From Rhodanobacter glycinis (GTDB lineage Bacteria > Pseudomonadota > Gammaproteobacteria > Xanthomonadales > Rhodanobacteraceae), in the NCBI RefSeq assembly GCF_900114325.1, contig NZ_FOSR01000001.1:451693-515692 (forward strand): a stretch of DNA of 64,000 nucleotides, in the 5' to 3' direction. Position numbers and translations under genes: made by a program. Positions 50,868-62,700 of the stretch are shown here, in pieces. The stretch's first letter is position 1. Every line of letters starts with the position of its first letter. Under the pieces are notes generated by a model. That model did not search any database, had not been told where the DNA came from, and worked only from the letters and a program-made list of their open reading frames with translations.

Positions 50868-52913
50868 TCAGCCCAGCAAGGCTTTCGCGCGTTTGCACAC
50901 GTTGTCGACGGTGAATCCGTATTCGCGCAGCAATACCTCGGCCGGAGCGGACGCGCCGAAACGTTCCACGCCCAGCATGTCGCCGTGCGGGCCGACGTAA
51001 CGCCCCCAGCCCTGCGACACGCCCAGCTCGACCGCCAGGCGCGCGGTCACGCCGGGCGGCAAGACCTTGTCGCGCTCGGCCTGCGGCAAGGCGTCGAACA
51101 GCTCCCAACTCGGCATCGACACGCAACGCACGGCGATGCCTTCGCCGCGCAGGCACTCGGCCGCCGCCAGGATCAGGGCCACTTCGGAGCCACTGGCGAT
51201 CAGGATCAGCGACGGCTTGCCGTCCTTGGCATCGCTGAGCACATAGGCGCCGCGACGCAAGCCGTCGGCGCCGGCGTACTGCTGGCGGTCCAGCGTGGGC
51301 AAGGCCTGCCGGGTCAGCACCAACACCACCGGGCGGTCACGGGTTTCCAGCGCAACGCGCCAGGCCTCGGCGGTTTCGTTGGCATCGCACGGACGGATCA
51401 CGGTGAGGTTGGGCACCGCACGCAGGTTCGCCAGTTGCTCCACCGGCTGGTGGGTGGGGCCGTCCTCGCCCAGGGCGATGCTGTCGTGGGTGAACACGTT
51501 GACCACGTGCAAGCCCATCAGCGCGGCCAGGCGCATCGGCGGGCGCATGTAGTCGGAGAAGATCATGAAGGTGGCGGTAAACGGGATGAAGCCGCCATGC
51601 GCGGCCAGACCGTTGGCAATCGCGCCCATCGCGTGTTCGCGCACGCCGAAATGCAGGTTGCGGCCGGCACGGCTCCAGCCGCCGCCATCGGAACCCTGCT
51701 CATCTTCGCCGGGCGATGGCGACGGATTGAAGTCGCCCAGGCCCTTCAGTGCGGTCTTGGTCGAGGGATCGAGATCGGCCGAACCACCGACCAGCGCGGG
51801 CAACGCCGGCGCGATCGCATTCATCACCTTGCCGGAAGCCTCGCGCGTGGCCAGTCCCTTGGCATCGGCAGGAAACGCGGGAACGTCCGCATCCCAGCCC
51901 GGCGGCCGTTCGCCGCGCAGGCGGCCCAGCAGCTCGCGCGCCAGTTCGGGGAAAGCGCGGGCATACGCAGCCATGCGCTCGTCCCAAGCCGCTTCGTCGC
52001 GGGAGCCGCGCGATACGGCCTGGCGGAAATGCTCGCGTGCTTCGTCCGGAACCAGGAACGTCGGCTCGGTGGGCCAGCCGAGCTTCTGCTTGGTGGCGCG
52101 CACATTGTCTTCGCCCAGCGGCGAACCGTGCGCCTTGAAGCTGTCCTGCTCGGGCGAACCGAAACCGAGATGCGTGCGCACCAGGATCAGCGACGGTCGC
52201 GTGATTTCCTTGCGCGCCGCTTGCAGTGCGGCATCGATCGCATCGAGGTCGTTGCCATCTTCCACGGTCACGGTATGCCAACCGTAGGCCTCGAAGCGCT
52301 TGGCGCGATCCTCGGAAAAGGTGATGTCGGTGCCGGCGGACAGGGTGACGTAGTTGTCGTCGTACAGGCAGGTGAGCTTGCCCAGTTGCAGGTGGCCGGC
52401 CAGCGAGGCGGCCTCCGATGCCACGCCTTCCATCAGGTCGCCGTCGCTGACGATGGCGAAGGTGTGGTGATCGACCACCTCGTGGCCGGGCCGGTTGTAG
52501 CGTGCGGCCAGTTGCGCTTCGGCCATGGCCATGCCGACGGCATTGGCCAAGCCCTGTCCCAGCGGGCCGGTGGTGGTTTCCACGCCTGGCGTGTGGCCGC
52601 GTTCGGGATGTCCCGGTGCCTTGCTGCCCCATTGGCGAAACTGCTTGATGTCGTCCAGCGACAAGGCATAGCCGGTCAGGTGCAGCAGGCTGTAGAGCAG
52701 CGCCGAGCCATGTCCGGCCGAAAGCACGAAACGATCGCGGTCGGCCCAGTCCGGATTGCGCGGGTTGTACTTCATCCAGCGCGTCCACAGCGCGTAGGCC
52801 ATCGGCGCGGCGCCCAGCGGCATTCCAGGATGTCCGCTGTCGGCCTTCTGCACCATGTCCACCGACAGGAAGCGGATGGTGTTGACGCATTGCTGGTCGA
52901 GTTCGGCGGACAT
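50868..52913 (-). CDS. tkt: Transketolase
   Basis: The 681-residue product is full length for transketolase, the thiamine diphosphate enzyme that moves two-carbon units in the pentose phosphate and Calvin-type pathways. Seen: the N-terminal [19 protein letters not shown], the substrate and cofactor loops [16 protein letters not shown] and [19 protein letters not shown], and the ThDP motif GDGDLMEG... as [18 protein letters not shown] near residue 160. The second-domain Glu/aromatic region [16 protein letters not shown] is near residue 425. It lies 54 bp after pgm in the same direction, so it probably ends the ndvB-HAD-tal-pgm-tkt transcription unit. Confidence 0.95.
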   Translation of the reverse strand: MSAELDQQCVNTIRFLSVDMVQKADSGHPGMPLGAAPMAYALWTRWMKYNPRNPDWADRDRFVLSAGHGSALLYSLLHLTGYALSLDDIKQFRQWGSKAPGHPERGHTPGVETTTGPLGQGLANAVGMAMAEAQLAARYNRPGHEVVDHHTFAIVSDGDLMEGVASEAASLAGHLQLGKLTCLYDDNYVTLSAGTDITFSEDRAKRFEAYGWHTVTVEDGNDLDAIDAALQAARKEITRPSLILVRTHLGFGSPEQDSFKAHGSPLGEDNVRATKQKLGWPTEPTFLVPDEAREHFRQAVSRGSRDEAAWDERMAAYARAFPELARELLGRLRGERPPGWDADVPAFPADAKGLATREASGKVMNAIAPALPALVGGSADLDPSTKTALKGLGDFNPSPSPGEDEQGSDGGGWSRAGRNLHFGVREHAMGAIANGLAAHGGFIPFTATFMIFSDYMRPPMRLAALMGLHVVNVFTHDSIALGEDGPTHQPVEQLANLRAVPNLTVIRPCDANETAEAWRVALETRDRPVVLVLTRQALPTLDRQQYAGADGLRRGAYVLSDAKDGKPSLILIASGSEVALILAAAECLRGEGIAVRCVSMPSWELFDALPQAERDKVLPPGVTARLAVELGVSQGWGRYVGPHGDMLGVERFGASAPAEVLLREYGFTVDNVCKRAKALLG

Positions 52914-52967
52914 GGTGGTTTTCCGTGTGGTGAAGGGAACGATGGCGCTATGCGTGGCGTGTGAAAC

Positions 52968-54620
52968 TCATGCCGAGCCCAGCGCGGTGTCGACGATCTG
53001 TTGCGCCTCCTTGAGGATGGCTTGCAGGTGGTCCTTGTCGCTGAAGCTTTCGGCGTAGATCTTGTAGATGTCCTCGGTGCCGGACGGCCGCGCGGCGAAC
53101 CAGCCGCTGGCCGCGTTCACCCGGATGCCGCCAATCGCGGCGTCGTTGCCGGGCGCATGGTCGATCACCTTGTCGATCTTCTCGCCGGCCAGTTCGCTGC
53201 TTTTCACCTGGTCCGGCGACAGCTTGGCGAGCTTCTTTTTCTGTGCCGGATTGGCCGGTGCCTCGACGCGATCGGCAAACGGCTCGCCCAGTTCGTCGAC
53301 CAGCGCACGGTACAGCTCACCGGGATCGCGCCCGTTGCGCGCGGTGATTTCCGCGGACAGCAGGGCCGGCACGATGCCGTCCTTGTCGGTGGTCCACACC
53401 GTACCGTTGTGGCGCAAGAACGAGGCGCCCGCGCTCTCCTCGCCACCGAAGCCAAGCGAACCGTCGAACAGCCCGTCGACGAACCATTTGAAGCCCACCG
53501 GCACTTCGTTCAACGTGCGGCCGAGCCGCTTGGCGACGCGATCGATCAGAGCGGTGCTGACCACGGTCTTGCCCACGCCGGCATCGGCTTTCCAGTCGGG
53601 GCGGTTGCGGAACAGGTAATCGATCAGCACCGACAGGTAGTGGTTGGGCGCCATCAGCCCACTGCTGCGGGTGACGATGCCGTGGCGGTCGTGATCGGTG
53701 TCGCAGGCAAAGGCCACGTCGTACTGGTCCTTCAGCCCGATCAGCCGCTGCATGGCGTAGGACGAAGACGGATCCATGCGGATCTTGCCGTCCCAGTCCA
53801 CCGTCATGAAGCCGAACTGCGGATCGACCTCGTCGCTGACCACGGTGAGGTCGAGCTTGTAGCGTTCGGCGATCGGCGCCCAGTAATGCACGCCGGCACC
53901 GCCGAGCGGATCCACGCCCATGTGCACGCCGGCGCTGCGGATCACGTCGAAGTCGACCACGTTGGCGAGATCGCCGATATAGGCCTCGCGGTAATCGTGC
54001 TCGCGGGTGGTGTCGGCGCGGCGGGCCTGCTCGAACGGCACGCGCTTGACCTCCTTCAACCCGCCTTCCAGCAAGGCGTTCGCACGTTGCTGGATCCAGC
54101 CGGTGATGTCGGTGTCGGCCGGGCCGCCATTGGGCGGGTTGTACTTGAAACCGCCGTTGTCCGGCGGATTGTGCGAAGGCGTGATGACGATACCGTCGGC
54201 CAGCCCCGCGTTGCGCTTTTCGTTGTAGGTGAGGATGGCATGCGATATCACCGGCGTGGGAGTGAACTCGCCGCGCCTGGCAATCAGCGTTTGCACGCCG
54301 TTGGCGGCCAGCACCTCCAGCGCGCTTTCGAACGCCGGCTGCGACAGCGCGTGCGTGTCGAAGCCGATGAACAGCGGGCCGTCGATGCCCTTGCCCTTGC
54401 GGTACTCGCAAATGGCCTGGCTGATCGCCAACACGTGCCACTCGTTGAAGCTGCGCTCGAACGAACTGCCGCGATGACCGGACGTTCCGAAGGCCACGCG
54501 CTGGGCCGGTACCGAAGGATCAGGGCGCAAGTCGCCATAGGCTGCCAACAGCTTGGAGACGTCGACCAGCAGCGAGGCCGGTGCCGGCTTGCCGGCGAGC
54601 GGGCTGACGTGGGTGCTCAT
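52968..54620 (-). CDS. pgm: Phosphoglucomutase (alpha-D-glucose specific)
   Basis: Start ATG at 54620 ([14 protein letters not shown]). The 550-residue product matches bacterial Pgm in length. The N-terminal [11 protein letters not shown] is followed by the phosphoserine loop [20 protein letters not shown] near residue 140, with the active Ser before HNPP. The metal loop is [15 protein letters not shown] near residue 300. [13 protein letters not shown] near residue 388 binds sugar, and [15 protein letters not shown] near residue 510 is the phosphate loop. It interconverts glucose-1-phosphate and glucose-6-phosphate and so links beta-glucan phosphorolysis or UDP-glucose supply to central metabolism. 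It lies 84 bp after tal. Confidence 0.95.
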   Translation of the reverse strand: MSTHVSPLAGKPAPASLLVDVSKLLAAYGDLRPDPSVPAQRVAFGTSGHRGSSFERSFNEWHVLAISQAICEYRKGKGIDGPLFIGFDTHALSQPAFESALEVLAANGVQTLIARRGEFTPTPVISHAILTYNEKRNAGLADGIVITPSHNPPDNGGFKYNPPNGGPADTDITGWIQQRANALLEGGLKEVKRVPFEQARRADTTREHDYREAYIGDLANVVDFDVIRSAGVHMGVDPLGGAGVHYWAPIAERYKLDLTVVSDEVDPQFGFMTVDWDGKIRMDPSSSYAMQRLIGLKDQYDVAFACDTDHDRHGIVTRSSGLMAPNHYLSVLIDYLFRNRPDWKADAGVGKTVVSTALIDRVAKRLGRTLNEVPVGFKWFVDGLFDGSLGFGGEESAGASFLRHNGTVWTTDKDGIVPALLSAEITARNGRDPGELYRALVDELGEPFADRVEAPANPAQKKKLAKLSPDQVKSSELAGEKIDKVIDHAPGNDAAIGGIRVNAASGWFAARPSGTEDIYKIYAESFSDKDHLQAILKEAQQIVDTALGSA

Positions 54621-54704
54621 GCGAATACTCCCCTGCCCTGCAAAGCGGCGCAATCGACTGGCGGATAAGACGAAATGGCGAATGAAGTCATGAAGGGTCC
54701 GTAT

Positions 54705-55790
54705 TCAGCCCGCGCGCGCCAGGGCGGCGCCGCGATCGGCAATGTTCTGCAGGAGGTCCTGCCAGGATTTCACGAAGGCGGCGGCGCCCTCGTGCTGCAG
54801 CTGGGTGGCCAGTGCGTCGAGGTCGACACCCGCCTGGGTGAAGCGCGCCAATTGCGCTTCGGCATCGCCGCCGTCCGGTGCCATCACTCCGCCCACTTTG
54901 CCGTGCTCGGCAAACGCATGCAGGGTTTGCTCGGGAATGGTGTCTATCGTGTCGGGGGCGGCCAGCGTCTCCACGTACAAGGTGTCCGGCGCGGCCGGGT
55001 CCTTGGTGCCGGTGCTGGCCCAGAGCAGCCGCTGCGGATGCGCACCGGCGTCGGCCAGCTTGCGCCAGCGCGGCGACGCCAGCCGTTCGCGGTAGGCGCG
55101 ATACGTCTGCCGGCTTACCGCGATGCCGAGCTTGTTGTGCAGCTCGGCCGGAACCTTGTCCTTTACCGCCACGTCCCAGCGGCTGACGAACAGCGAGGCG
55201 ACCGAGGCCACGTCCGGGCTCAGTCCGGCCTCGATGCGGCGTTCGATGCCGCGTGCCCACGCCTCGGCGGCGGCCTGGTATTGCGCACACGAGAACAGCA
55301 AGGTGACGTTGACCGGCACCCCGGCGAAGATCGCTTCCTCGATGGCCGGAACGCCTTCGGGCGTGCCGGGAATCTTCACGAACAGGTTCGGCCGCTGGGC
55401 CTGCTGATGGATGTCTTTCGCGGCCTTGATGCTGCCCTCGGTATCGCTGGCCAGCAGCGGCGACACTTCCATCGAGACCCAGCCATCGACGTGATCGGTC
55501 GCATCGAATACCGGTTTGAACAGGTCGGCCGCACGGCGCAGGTCTTCCAGCGCCAGCTCGATGAACAGTGCCTCGCCGGACTTGCCGGCCAGCACCTTGG
55601 CGTGGATGCCGGGATCGTAGGCGTGGCCGCTGCCGATGGCCTTGTCGAAGATGGTCGGGTTGGAGGTCAGCCCGGTCACCGAATATTCGTTGATGTAGTG
55701 GGCCAGGCCACCGTCATCGAGCAATTCGCGGGTGATGTTGTCCAGCCACAGGCTCTGGCCGAGATCATGCAATTGTCGGGTCGCTTTCAT
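54705..55790 (-). CDS. tal: Transaldolase
   Basis: The start at 55790 (MKATRQLHDLGQSLWLDN) has GGAGG 4 bases upstream and overlaps the HAD gene by 4 bp. The longer frame to 56129 is a shadow of that gene. The 361-residue size is that of the longer bacterial transaldolases. Typical blocks are SVTGLTSNPTIFDKAI near residue 38, VSMEVSPLLASDTEG near 103, and the Schiff-base lysine in LFVKIPGTPEGVPAIEE near 136. It shuttles dihydroxyacetone units between sedoheptulose-7-phosphate and glyceraldehyde-3-phosphate. Confidence 0.95.
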   Translation of the reverse strand: MKATRQLHDLGQSLWLDNITRELLDDGGLAHYINEYSVTGLTSNPTIFDKAIGSGHAYDPGIHAKVLAGKSGEALFIELALEDLRRAADLFKPVFDATDHVDGWVSMEVSPLLASDTEGSIKAAKDIHQQAQRPNLFVKIPGTPEGVPAIEEAIFAGVPVNVTLLFSCAQYQAAAEAWARGIERRIEAGLSPDVASVASLFVSRWDVAVKDKVPAELHNKLGIAVSRQTYRAYRERLASPRWRKLADAGAHPQRLLWASTGTKDPAAPDTLYVETLAAPDTIDTIPEQTLHAFAEHGKVGGVMAPDGGDAEAQLARFTQAGVDLDALATQLQHEGAAAFVKSWQDLLQNIADRGAALARAG

Positions 55791-56515
55791 GAGGCCTCCG
55801 GGGCGGCTTCGGTTCGAAGTGAGGAATTCCCTGTGGCATGCGCAAGCGTGCGGATGTCGGACATGGTCAGGTTGCACAGGTCGCCGATGTGCGCAATCGC
55901 GTGATCGGGCGGCGGCGTGACGGATGCGTTGTCGCTGGCGGCGGCGTAATGACCTTGCCGCACGAACACCGTGGTGAGGCGATCGCCCAGCACGCGTTTC
56001 ATCGCGGCCAGCAGTTTCGGCTTGTCGTCCACCATCACGTAATGACTTGCCGGGAAATGCTTTTGCATGGCATCGAGCATGCGCTCCTTGTGCACATACA
56101 CCAGCACCTTGCCGTCGACGGCATCCCACAGGCCCGCGCGGTGGATCTTGCGCGGCTGGAACACGATGTCGCCATCGGACAGGATGCCGACCGTGCCCAA
56201 CGTGCGCAGGTGGGCGATGGCCTCCAGCGCAAGTGGATAGAGGCGTTCGGCGAACGGGTAATCAAGCAGGAAGCCGGACATCTGCAGCAGTTGGTCTTCC
56301 CGGTCGTTGCCGTCGCGGAACGCCTGCAACGCACCGAGATAATCGGCGTAGCCCACTTCGTCGCGCCGGGCCTCGTAAAGGGCGTGGTAGCGGTCGCGCT
56401 CGCTTGCGCCGAAATCCCGCTCCAGCCGCGCGGCCAGGTCATCGCCGAAACGGTCGTTGTCCAGCAAGGTGTCGTCGACGTCGAGCAGGAATACCAGGTC
56501 GTCAGGCGTGGACAT
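55787..56515 (-). CDS. HAD-family hydrolase
   Basis: The 242-residue product starts with the HAD nucleophile motif LDVDDTLLDND (residues 11-21). It has motif II/III elements near residue 112 (GILSDGD) and 142 (VHKERMLD), and VMVDDKPKL near 158 as motif IV. A helical cap lies between residues 25 and 95. It is likely a sugar-phosphate or phosphoglycolate-type phosphatase; the substrate is not known. It overlaps tal by 4 bp and follows the glucan synthase gene by 206 bp in the same direction. Confidence 0.85.
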   Translation of the reverse strand: MSTPDDLVFLLDVDDTLLDNDRFGDDLAARLERDFGASERDRYHALYEARRDEVGYADYLGALQAFRDGNDREDQLLQMSGFLLDYPFAERLYPLALEAIAHLRTLGTVGILSDGDIVFQPRKIHRAGLWDAVDGKVLVYVHKERMLDAMQKHFPASHYVMVDDKPKLLAAMKRVLGDRLTTVFVRQGHYAAASDNASVTPPPDHAIAHIGDLCNLTMSDIRTLAHATGNSSLRTEAAPEAS

Positions 56516-56721
56516 GGGGCAGTTCCGGCGAAGTGAGGGTGGGTTCGATCAGCCGGGACCGGCCGCGGAAATCTCGTGGTCGCATGGCCTTCATGACGCG
56601 TTGTTCGCTCCGGAGTCGATGGAAAAGCTGCAGCATGCCGCCAGGCGACACGGTTTCCAAGCATGCGCGGATCAACGTAAACATCGGGTATGCACGCGGC
56701 AGGTGCGACACCACGCCACGT

Positions 56722-59700
56722 TTACCGCAGCTCGTCCGGTGAGTGGCAAAACACCTCGACCCGATGCTCGTGGCCGTCGTCAACCAGCGTGAGGAAAGGC
56801 TCGGCCTGCACCTGGCCGTCGAGGATGTAGCGTTCTTCATCGCTGGGGTGGTCCGCCCGTTGCACGATGACGTGGTAATCCGTCTCCCGGTAACGATAAT
56901 CCAGCGCGAATGAACGCCAGTCGGCGGGCAGCACCGGCACGAAGCGCAGGCGTTCGCCTTCCACGCGCATGCCGAGCAGCGATTCGACGATCAGCCGGTA
57001 CATCCAGCCCGCCGAGCCGGTATACCAGCTCCAGCCGCCGCGCCCCACATGCGGTGGCACGCCGTAGACGTCGGCGGTCACCACGTAGGGCTCCACCTTG
57101 TAGACATCGATGCCGTCGCCCTGGCCGTGGTTCACCGGGTTGATCATGCGCAGCAATTCCCAGGCACGGGCGCTGTCGCCCAGCTCCGCAAACGCCATCG
57201 CGGCCCAGGTGGCCGCATGCGTGTACTGGCCGCCGTTTTCGCGTACGCCCGGCACATAACCCTTGATGTAGCCGGGGTCCAGAGCCGACTTGTCGAACGG
57301 CGGGTCCAGCAATTGCACCAGCCCGGCATCGCGGCGTACCAGGTGCGCATCCAGCGATTCCATCGCCTGGCGTTGTCGCGCCGGGTCGCCGGCACCGGAA
57401 ATCACCGACCAGCTTTGCGCGATGGAGTCGATGCGGCACTCGTCGTTGGCGGCCGAGCCCAACGGCGTGCCGTCGTCGAAATACGCGCGGCGATACCAGG
57501 CGCCGTCCCAGCCGTGTTGATGGATCGCCGCCTGCAACGCCGCCGCTTCGCTTTCGCATTGATCGGCGAAAGCCTCCTCACCACGCAGGCGCGCCACCGG
57601 CGCGAAACGGTGCAGGACGTGGTGCAGGAAGAAGCCCAGCCAGATGCTCTCGCCCAGGCCGCCCTCGCCCACCTTGTTCATGCCGTCGTTCCAGTCGCCG
57701 CTGCCCATCAGCGGCAGGCCGCGCGCACCCCGCGACCGACCATGTTCCAGCGCGCGCACGCAATGCTGGTACAGCGTTTCGTGCAGTTCCGAATGCGCGG
57801 GAAGGTCGTAGTAGGACTCTTCGCCGGCGCCAAGCAGCCGCCCTTCGATGTAGTCCACGCGCTCGTCGAGTACCGCATGGTCGCCGGTGACCTCCAGGTA
57901 GCGGCACACCGCCAGTGGCAGCCACAGGTAGTCATCGGAGCAGCGCGTGCGCACGCCGCGGTCCAGCGGCGGGTGCCACCAGTGCTGCGCGTCGCCTTCC
58001 GGGAACTGGTGCGCGGCGCACAGCAGCAGGTGCTGGCGCACGCTGTACGGCGAGGCGTGGACCATGGCCATCGCATCCTGCAACTGGTCGCGGAAACCGA
58101 TCGCGCCGCCGGACTGGTAATAACCGCTGCGCGCCTGGAAGCGGCAGGCGATCGTCTGGTACATCAGCCAGCCGTTGACCAGCACGTCGACTGCGGGGTC
58201 CGGGGTATGCACCTGCACCTTGCCCAGGGTCCAGCGCCAGTGCATGCGCACCGCGTCCAGCGCCGCACTCGCCGTACCTCGGCGACGGAAGCGTTGCACC
58301 AGGTCGCTGGCAGCCTTTGCGTCATGCGCCGAGCCCAGGCGGAAAATGACTTCGTACTCGTCATCATCGTCCAGCTCGAATGCCACCTGCACGGCACCGC
58401 ACGGGTCCATGCCGGCGCCGAGTTGCCCGGACAGCCGCGCATTCGCCATCGCTGCCGGTTGGCGCAGACTGCCATTGCGGCCGAGGAATTCGACGCGGTC
58501 GCCGGTGACGCTGCGCGCGGGGTGATCGACATCGATAAAGGCCACGCGGCCCTGGAATTCCGTATTCCATGTGTTGCGCGCCATCAAGGCGCCGCTGGCC
58601 GGGTCCGAGCCGGTAACGACGTGCATGGCGGCCTTTTCGCGCAAGTCGCCGAGCACCCATTCGACATAGCCGGTGGCACTGAGCTTGCGCGCACGCCCGG
58701 AGCGGTTGCGCACCTTGAGCACGGAAAACTTCACCGGCGCATCCAGCGCCACGTACACCCACAGCTCGCTGCGAATGCCGTCCTGCTCGTGCTCGAACAC
58801 GCTATAGCCGAAACCGTGGCGCGTGCGGTAGCTGCCATGGCCGCGGCACGGCAACGGCGTGGGCGACCAGAACGCGCCAGTCTGCTCATCGCGCAAGTAG
58901 AACGCCTCGCCGCCGGCATCGGTGACCGGGTCGTTGTACCAGGGCGTCAAACGGAATTCGTGCGCGTTCTCGGACCAGCTATAGGCGCTGCCGCTTTCTG
59001 AAATGACGGTGCCGAACTGCGCATTCGCCAGCACGTTCACCCACGGCGCCGGCGTGGCCTGGCCGGGCGCCAGGGTCACCACGTATTCGCTGCCGTCCTT
59101 GCTGAACCCGCCGCAGGCATTGCCCAGCTGCAGTTCGCCGGTCGGCGCATTGCCGCTGCCCGTCGCTGCAGGCTCAAGCGTGCGCTCTTCGCTGGGCTTG
59201 AACGGCGCCGGCAGCGACTGCATCCGGCGCCGCTCGATCTGTTCGGCCAGGCTGCCGCGGCTGTCAGACAGCACCAGCCGTGCCGCCGCCTGCATCAACA
59301 GTCGTTCCTCGCCGGACAACTGTTGCGCCGGCCGCACGTAGATGCCGCCGGGCCGGTCGATCAGGCTGGCCTCGGCGCCGGAGGCGATCAGCCCCATGAT
59401 CAGGTCCTGCAACTGTTGCCGGTACCCGGCGTGATCCTCGTTCCAGATCACCAGGTCCACCGCCAGCCCCTTCAGCCGCCAGTAGGCGTGCGCCTGGACC
59501 AGCTGCCGCACCAGCTCGATCTTCGACTGGTCGGCAATGTGCAGCAGCACGATCGGCAGATCGCCGGATACCGACTGCCCCCACAAGCCGGATTGCCCGC
59601 GCCGATTCGCGCGCAGGATGCCGGCATCGGCGCGCAGCGAGGCATTGGCATAGACAATGGACGTGGCCATGTGCTCGTAGAGCTGCGCGTCGGCGAGACT

Positions 59701-62700
59701 GGCATTGAGCTGGCGCAGCAGCACCTGGCTGTGCGTCCAGGCCAGGTCGAACACGCGGTCGGCCAGGTGGCGGTCGCGGTATTTTTCGATCAGACGCATG
59801 CAGCCATCGCGGTCATCGCCCACCCCGGTGACCAGGTCGATCACCGCCGACTGCTCCGGCTCCAGCGTGATGCGGCAGCGGATCGCCACGATGGGATCAA
59901 GCACCGCCCCTTCGCTGTCGGACAGCACGCGATGTTCATCGCCCGGGTCCAGCGCCTGCGGCGCGGCCAGGCATCGACCGCGACCGATGAAACGATTGCG
60001 ATCCGTTTCGTAGGAGATCTCGTCGATGTCGGCGTTGTGCACGGCCAGCAGATGGCACATCCACGGCACCTGCTCGTCGGCCGAACGCGGCCGCCGCGTG
60101 CAGACGATGGCCTGCAGCGCACGCACCAGCTCGGTCTGCACGAACAACTTGCTGAAGGCCGGGTGCATCGCATCAGCCATGGCCGGGGCCAGCACCACTT
60201 CGGCATAACTGGTGATCTCGATGGTACGGCGCGTGCGCGAGCGATTGGTGATGCGCGTGCGGCGCAGCTCGATGTCGTCCTCCGGCGACACCACGATTTC
60301 CGTGTGTGCGTCGAACTCGCGCTCGCGCACGCGGAACTCGGCGCGCGCATCGGAGAAGATCGCCTCGTGGAATGCCGTTTTGCGACGCGTCGGCTGGTGC
60401 GTGGTGGCCCAGAACTCGCCACTCTGCACGTCGCGCAGGTAGCAGAACTGGCCGGCGGCATCGCGGCTGATGTCTTCCTGCCAACGGGTGACCGCCAGGC
60501 CCTTGCAGCGGCTGTAGCCACCGCCGGCGCTGCTCACCATCACGTGGTAGCGGCCATTGGAAAGCAGCTGCACGGCCGGGCGTGGCCGGTTGGGATCGGC
60601 GAACACGCGCAGGCGGGTTTCCGCACCGCGCGACAACGCCTCGGGCGTCGGGAATGGCGCGGTGTGCTGGTACTCGGCGGCGCTGCGTGGCACGCGTTCC
60701 TGCAACAGCAGCAAGGTAGCCTGCAGGCCGGGATCGGTGGTGAAGCGTCGCTGCATCGGCTGACCACACAGCACGTGGTCCAGCGCCAGCAGGCTCATGC
60801 CCTGGTGATGCGCCATGTACGAGCGGATCACCGCCGAATGCTGACCGGTCGGCAGGCGCGCGGGCGTGTAGTCCACCGCTTCGTGCATGCCGAAGCGCCC
60901 TTCCACGCCTTCATCGGATAGTCGCTGCAGGTTGGCGCAGGCCTCTTCGGGCGCCACCATCAAGGCCAGCGCCGAGGCGTACGGCGCCACCACCAGTTCC
61001 TCGCCAAGGCCGCGCTTGAGGCCCAGGCCCGGCACGCCGAACGCGCGATACTGGTAATTGAAATGGACGTCCATCGTGTTGTAGCCCGATTCGGACACGC
61101 CCCACGGCAGGCCAAGCTGGTGGCCGTATTCGATCTGCCGCGCCACCGCTGCCTGGCAGGTCTGGTCGAGCAGCGTGCCTTCGTAGCTGGGCATCACCAG
61201 CATCGGCATCAGGTATTCGAACATCGAGCCGGTCCACGACAGCAGCACCGGCTCGCCGCCGGTGGTGGTGAGCAGCCGTCCCAGCGCAAACCAGCTGGCC
61301 TGCGGCAGGCGTTCCTGCGCGATCGCCACGAAGCTGGTGAGCCGTGCCTCGGAGGCCAGCAAATCGTAGAAGCCGCTGTCCAGGCGACGCTCGTCCACGT
61401 TGTAGCCGATCGACAGCAGGTCGCGACGCTTGTCGTGCAGGAATCCGTATTCCATGGTGGCCAGCTCGCCGGCCTGGCGCACCAGCCGGTCGATTCTCAC
61501 CAGCAGGCCGATCGCGCGTCGGCGTGCTTCGAGCAGGGGAATGGATGCCTGCGCCTCGTCCGTTTCCGCAACCTGCCGCAGCGACGGGATCGCCACGCCC
61601 CCCTCGTCCGACTGCAGGCCGGCGAACGGATGCAGGTAATCGCGGGCGTCCCGGCATTGCGTGCACAACGACTGCAACCAGAATTCCGCCGCGCTGTCCG
61701 GCTCGACCGTCAGTGCTGCAGCGGCCGAATCCGCGCAGTCACGGAGTTTTTCCATGCACGCCGCGGCGGCGGCGAGCGTGCCCGGGGGCTCGGCCAGCGC
61801 CGCGTCCAGTTCCCTGCGCAATACGGCCAGTGCCTCGACGCCGGGACCGACCGCCGCCAGCGCTCCCTCGAGAATGTCCAGCGTGTCCACCAGGCCATCG
61901 AGCAGGCGCCGTTCGAACAGCGGCACATCGGCCAGTTCCATCAAGCCCGGTCGCAGTGTCAGCAAATGGCCAGCGAGGTTGCCGCTGTCCACGGTGGAGA
62001 CATACAGCGGCGGCAGCGGCTGCAGCGACAGGGTGTCGTACCAGTTGTAGAAATGCCCGCGATGCCGCGGCAAACCCTGCATGGTTTGCAACGTGGCGTC
62101 GGTGCGATCGATCAGGCGCGCGGTGCTGACATAACCCAGGTCCCAGGCCGACAGGTTGGCCAGCAGCGCCAGACCGATATTGGTGGGCGAGGTGCGATGG
62201 GCAATCACCAGCTCGGGCGTTTCCTGCCGGTTGTCCGGCGGCAACCAGTTTTCCTGCGGCCCGACGTGGACCTCGAAGAAGGCCCAGGTCTTGCGTGCCA
62301 GCTTGCGCAGGTAACGCAGGTCTTTCGGCGTGGCGGCAAAGGTGCGTGGCCGTGGCGGTCGGCTGATCCACCACGCCACGGATGGCGAGACCAGCCACAG
62401 CAACAGGAATGGCCACGCCACGCCCAGCGATGCCGGGCGATGCACCGCCATGGCCACGACGCCAAGCACTGCCAGCAGCGGCCCGATCCACATCGACCGC
62501 CACAGGGCTGCATGGCTGCTGCCGCTGCGCGCCACCTGCCGCGACGGATTCCATTGCAGCAGGTGCCGTCGGCTGACCAACAATCGCCACAGCGTGCGCA
62601 GCACCGCGTCCAGCGTGTATAGAGCTTCGTGCGGCAGCCACACCAGTCCCAGCACGGTGCGCGCGACATGCTGGCCGACCCCGCGCAAGGCCGCGCGCAG

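Noticed and set aside
50853-52964. 703-residue open frame on + opposite transketolase
   Set aside because: It is a high-GC antisense shadow with His/Gln/Arg-rich low-complexity sequence and no motif. Transketolase on the other strand is certain.
57049-59001. 650-residue open frame on + opposite ndvB
   Set aside because: Antisense shadow of a clearly coding GC-rich gene; composition is repetitive and no family is seen.
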